From positions 124,001-188,000 of the forward strand of contig NZ_JAAEHL010000001.1 of NCBI RefSeq assembly GCF_010614725.1: a stretch of DNA of 64,000 nt, in the 5' to 3' direction. The notes under the pieces were generated by a model that had not been told where the DNA came from, searched no databases, and saw only the letters and a program-made list of their open reading frames with translations. Origin of the DNA: Flavobacterium ajazii. Its GTDB lineage: Bacteria > Bacteroidota > Bacteroidia > Flavobacteriales > Flavobacteriaceae. This document shows, piece after piece, positions 61,696 through 64,000 of the stretch. The translations under genes were made by a program, and so were the position numbers. How positions within the stretch are numbered: the first letter of the stretch is position 1; every line of letters starts with the position of its first letter.

Positions 61696-62388
61696 TTGAA
61701 AAATATTACTATTGCTATAGACGGCTTTTCATCAACCGGTAAAAGCACTTTAGCAAAACAGCTGGCCAAAGAACTTGCTTATGTATATGTAGATACAGGT
61801 GCAATGTACAGGGCAGTTGCATTTTATGCAATGAAAAACAATTTTATTAAAGTCGATTTTTTTGATAAAAAAGTTTTAATAGATTCACTTCCAAATATTC
61901 AGCTAGAATTCAGATTTAATTCAGATTTAGGCTTTGCAGAAATGTATCTGAATGGTGAGAATGTTGAAAAGCAAATTCGTACTATTGAAGTTTCCAGTTT
62001 TGTAAGCAAAGTTGCAGAAGTTTCTGAAGTTCGTTCAAAATTAGTGGAACAACAGCAGGAAATGGGCAAAAACAAAGCCATTGTAATGGATGGAAGAGAC
62101 ATTGGTACCGTAGTTTTCCCTGATGCCGAACTTAAAATTTTCATGACTGCCAGTGCAGAAACCCGTGCACAAAGACGTTTTGACGAATTACAACAAAAAG
62201 GGGATAATGTATCTTACGAAGAAGTTTTAAAAAATGTAATAGAAAGAGATCATATAGACACACACCGTGAAGATTCTCCTTTGGTAATTGCTGAAGATGC
62301 TATAGAAATTGATAATTCCTATTTAAATAAAGAAGAGCAATTTTCCGCTGTTTTAGAATTGGTAAACGAGGTTGTTAAAACTGCTTAA
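61696..62388 (+). CDS. cmk: Cytidylate kinase
   Basis: Cmk phosphorylates CMP and dCMP. The 230-residue protein starts at a TTG codon and reads KNITIAIDGFSSTGKSTLAK, with the P-loop at about 10-18. The TTG is accepted because no ATG lies nearby and the conserved family start coincides with it. Further motifs are VDTGAMYRAVAFY, MDGRDIGTVVFPDAELKIFMTA, RAQRRFDEL and the end of the lid region in RDHIDTHREDSPL. Length and order are typical. Confidence 0.96.
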   Translation: MKNITIAIDGFSSTGKSTLAKQLAKELAYVYVDTGAMYRAVAFYAMKNNFIKVDFFDKKVLIDSLPNIQLEFRFNSDLGFAEMYLNGENVEKQIRTIEVSSFVSKVAEVSEVRSKLVEQQQEMGKNKAIVMDGRDIGTVVFPDAELKIFMTASAETRAQRRFDELQQKGDNVSYEEVLKNVIERDHIDTHREDSPLVIAEDAIEIDNSYLNKEEQFSAVLELVNEVVKTA

Positions 62389-62452
62389 TTCTTTGTAGAT
62401 TTCATTTTAAATAGTAGTTTTACCGCTTAATTTATTTAAAGACAATTCATCT

Positions 62453-63829
62453 ATGGGAATTAAAAACAGATTGATTGTAATGAGTTTTCTTCAATTTTTT
62501 GTTTGGGGAGCCTGGCTTATTACTATTGGAAATTATTGGTTTGGAACTAAAAATTGGGAAGGAACTCAATTCGGTTTGGTTTTCGGAACAATGGGAATTG
62601 CTTCTTTATTTATGCCAACTCTGACAGGTATTATTGCTGACAGATGGGTTAACGCAGAAAAATTATATGCAGGTTTACATATTTTGTATGCAGTAGTTTT
62701 ATTTAGTATAGCTCATGTTACAACTCCTGAAAATTTTATTTATGTAATGCTGGCTGCGATGTGCTGTTACATGCCAACAATTGCTTTAAGTAATTCCATT
62801 TCATATACTTCTTTGAAATTAAATAATAAAAATGTTGTAAAAGATTTTCCTCCTATTCGTGTTTGGGGAACAGTAGGTTTTATTGCTGCTATGTGGATTA
62901 CAAACTTAACAGGGAGCAAAGCAACAGAATATCAGTTTTATATTGCCGGAATTGGGGCTTTGATTTTAGGTTTTTATTCTTTTACATTGCCAAAATGTAA
63001 ACCACAACGCTTAACAAAAGAAGATGCTTCATGGGTTGAGACTTTAGGTTTGGAGTCTTTTAAATTGTTTGGAAATTACAAAATGGCATTATTTTTTATC
63101 TTCTCGATGTTTCTGGGAGGAGCTTTACAATTAACGAATGCTTATGGAGATGTTTTTTTGGATGAATTTAAACACTTTCCTAAATATGCCGATTCGTTTG
63201 TAATAAAATATTCAACTATTATTATGTCAATTTCTCAGGTTTCTGAAACCTTGTTTATTTTGGCAATTCCATTTTTCTTAAGACGTTTTGGAATCAAACA
63301 GGTGATGTTGATTAGTATGCTGGCATGGGTTTTACGTTTTGGATTATTTGCTTTTGGAGATCCTGTTACAGGTTTGTGGATGATCATTTTATCCTGTATT
63401 GTTTACGGAATGGCATTTGATTTTTTCAATATTTCTGGTTCTTTATTTGTAGAAACTAATACCAATTCTAAAATTCGTTCTTCTGCTCAGGGATTATTTA
63501 TGATGATGACTAATGGTGTGGGAGCTGTTTTAGGAAGTTTGACTTCAGGCTGGGCAATTGATAAATATTTTACAAAATCATTTTTAACTGCCAATGAACT
63601 TTCTACATTTTTAGAGACAGATGCTTCTAATTCTAAAATGTTAGATTTTGTGAAATCACAGGGGAATTCAATTTCAAGTGATGGAGTTTTTACTAATCCG
63701 GTTTTAATGAAAGATTGGCATACTATATGGCTTTCTTTTGCAGCTTATGCTTTAATTATTGCAATCGCTTTTGCTGTTTTGTTTAAACACAAGCATGATC
63801 CAAAAGAATTAGAAAATATCGGTCATTAA
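62453..63829 (+). CDS. Nucleoside transporter, NupG/XapB-type MFS permease
   Basis: The 458-residue inner-membrane protein has twelve hydrophobic helices. It belongs to the nucleoside:H+ symporter family: N-terminal MSFLQFFVWGAWLITIGNYWF, MGIASLFMPTLTGIIADRW, IALSNSISYTSL, and the VWGTVGFIAAMW block. It would import nucleosides for salvage, fitting the neighbouring cytidylate kinase. It is a little longer than E. coli NupG (418) because of an inserted region near residues 380-405. A strong terminator follows. Confidence 0.92.
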   Translation: MGIKNRLIVMSFLQFFVWGAWLITIGNYWFGTKNWEGTQFGLVFGTMGIASLFMPTLTGIIADRWVNAEKLYAGLHILYAVVLFSIAHVTTPENFIYVMLAAMCCYMPTIALSNSISYTSLKLNNKNVVKDFPPIRVWGTVGFIAAMWITNLTGSKATEYQFYIAGIGALILGFYSFTLPKCKPQRLTKEDASWVETLGLESFKLFGNYKMALFFIFSMFLGGALQLTNAYGDVFLDEFKHFPKYADSFVIKYSTIIMSISQVSETLFILAIPFFLRRFGIKQVMLISMLAWVLRFGLFAFGDPVTGLWMIILSCIVYGMAFDFFNISGSLFVETNTNSKIRSSAQGLFMMMTNGVGAVLGSLTSGWAIDKYFTKSFLTANELSTFLETDASNSKMLDFVKSQGNSISSDGVFTNPVLMKDWHTIWLSFAAYALIIAIAFAVLFKHKHDPKELENIGH

Positions 63830-63850
63830 TACATATAGAATTTTTTAGAA

Positions 63851-63905
63851 AAAAAAGAATCCCACAAATTAAATACAATGTTTAATTTGTGGGATTCTTT
63901 TTTGA
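63851..63905. terminator. Very strong bidirectional terminator
   Basis: A perfect 23-bp inverted repeat (63851-63873 and 63881-63903) with a 7-nt loop. T runs in both directions serve the transporter gene and the convergent gene at the window edge. Confidence 0.95.
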
Positions 63906-63912
63906 TGTAAAG

Positions 63913-64000
63913 TTATATTATTTTTTCGTATTTTTTAAGTGATAATAAAGCTTGTTCTTTTATTTTGTCTTGAAAAAATCCGGTCCAGCCTAATAAATAA
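63913..64000 (-). CDS. 3' end of a minus-strand gene (start outside window)
   Basis: The last 28 complete codons read YLLGWTGFFQDKIKEQALL and end with KKYEKII before TAA at 63915-63913. Codon content and the position just before a strong shared terminator support a real coding end. Too little is visible to assign a family. Confidence 0.6.
   Translation of the reverse strand, partial: YLLGWTGFFQDKIKEQALLSLKKYEKII

Overview
The window looks like a chromosomal segment of a Flavobacterium or a close relative (Bacteroidota). It is AT-rich. Many upstream regions carry the Bacteroidota promoter form (TTTG or TTG near -33, TAnnTTTG near -7). Genes typical of the group are present: type IX secretion (T9SS) cargo with C-terminal sorting domains, PorQ, a GSII/GSIII glutamine synthetase pair, fused IcmF mutase, DUF1599 and BT_3928-type proteins. 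No rRNA operon, prophage, transposase or CRISPR array was seen.

Layout. 1-15.5 kb is mostly housekeeping: an ECF sigma factor with the start of a probable membrane partner, Lon protease, RecQ helicase, a polyamine pair (arginine decarboxylase and a deoxyhypusine-synthase-like enzyme), AroB, proline dehydrogenase, a large T9SS-exported protein and PurU. 15.5-22.3 kb holds a DUF4197 lipoprotein, a secreted pectate lyase divergent from a Crp/Fnr regulator with a palindrome between them, IcmF, and an odd tRNA-like gene (class II body, GAT anticodon) with its own promoter and terminator. 22.6-26 kb is accessory: small hypothetical proteins, an XRE regulator with an apparently leaderless transcript, a truncated TPR protein, intergenic repeats, and a protein resembling the tail of type ISP restriction enzymes.

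26-32 kb is an array of five small exported paralogues plus two decayed copies, ending at an AraC regulator. Six copies of a 36-bp upstream box accompany four of the intact members, both relics and the regulator. 32-42.5 kb holds a lipoprotein, two T9SS cargo proteins, a TerC transporter and the divergent GSII and GSIII genes.

42.6-51.4 kb is an uncharacterised cluster: a small T9SS-tail protein, a probable beta-propeller, a MORN/YwqK-like exported protein, an alpha-solenoid, two related polytopic membrane proteins (one with TPRs), a 28-codon leader ORF and two proteins sharing a C-terminal domain. Three promoters in it share one box at exactly the same distance (22 bp) from a TAnATTTG -7 element, which suggests one regulon. 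It is the best candidate here for an undescribed system.

51.5-64 kb returns to core functions: a two-component system, M48 metallopeptidase, FolP, DUF1599, BT_3928-type DoxX protein, a porQ/L,D-transpeptidase/cmk run, a NupG-type nucleoside transporter, and the 3' end of one more gene on the minus strand. Family assignments rest on recognition of motifs and overall sequence; no database search was run.
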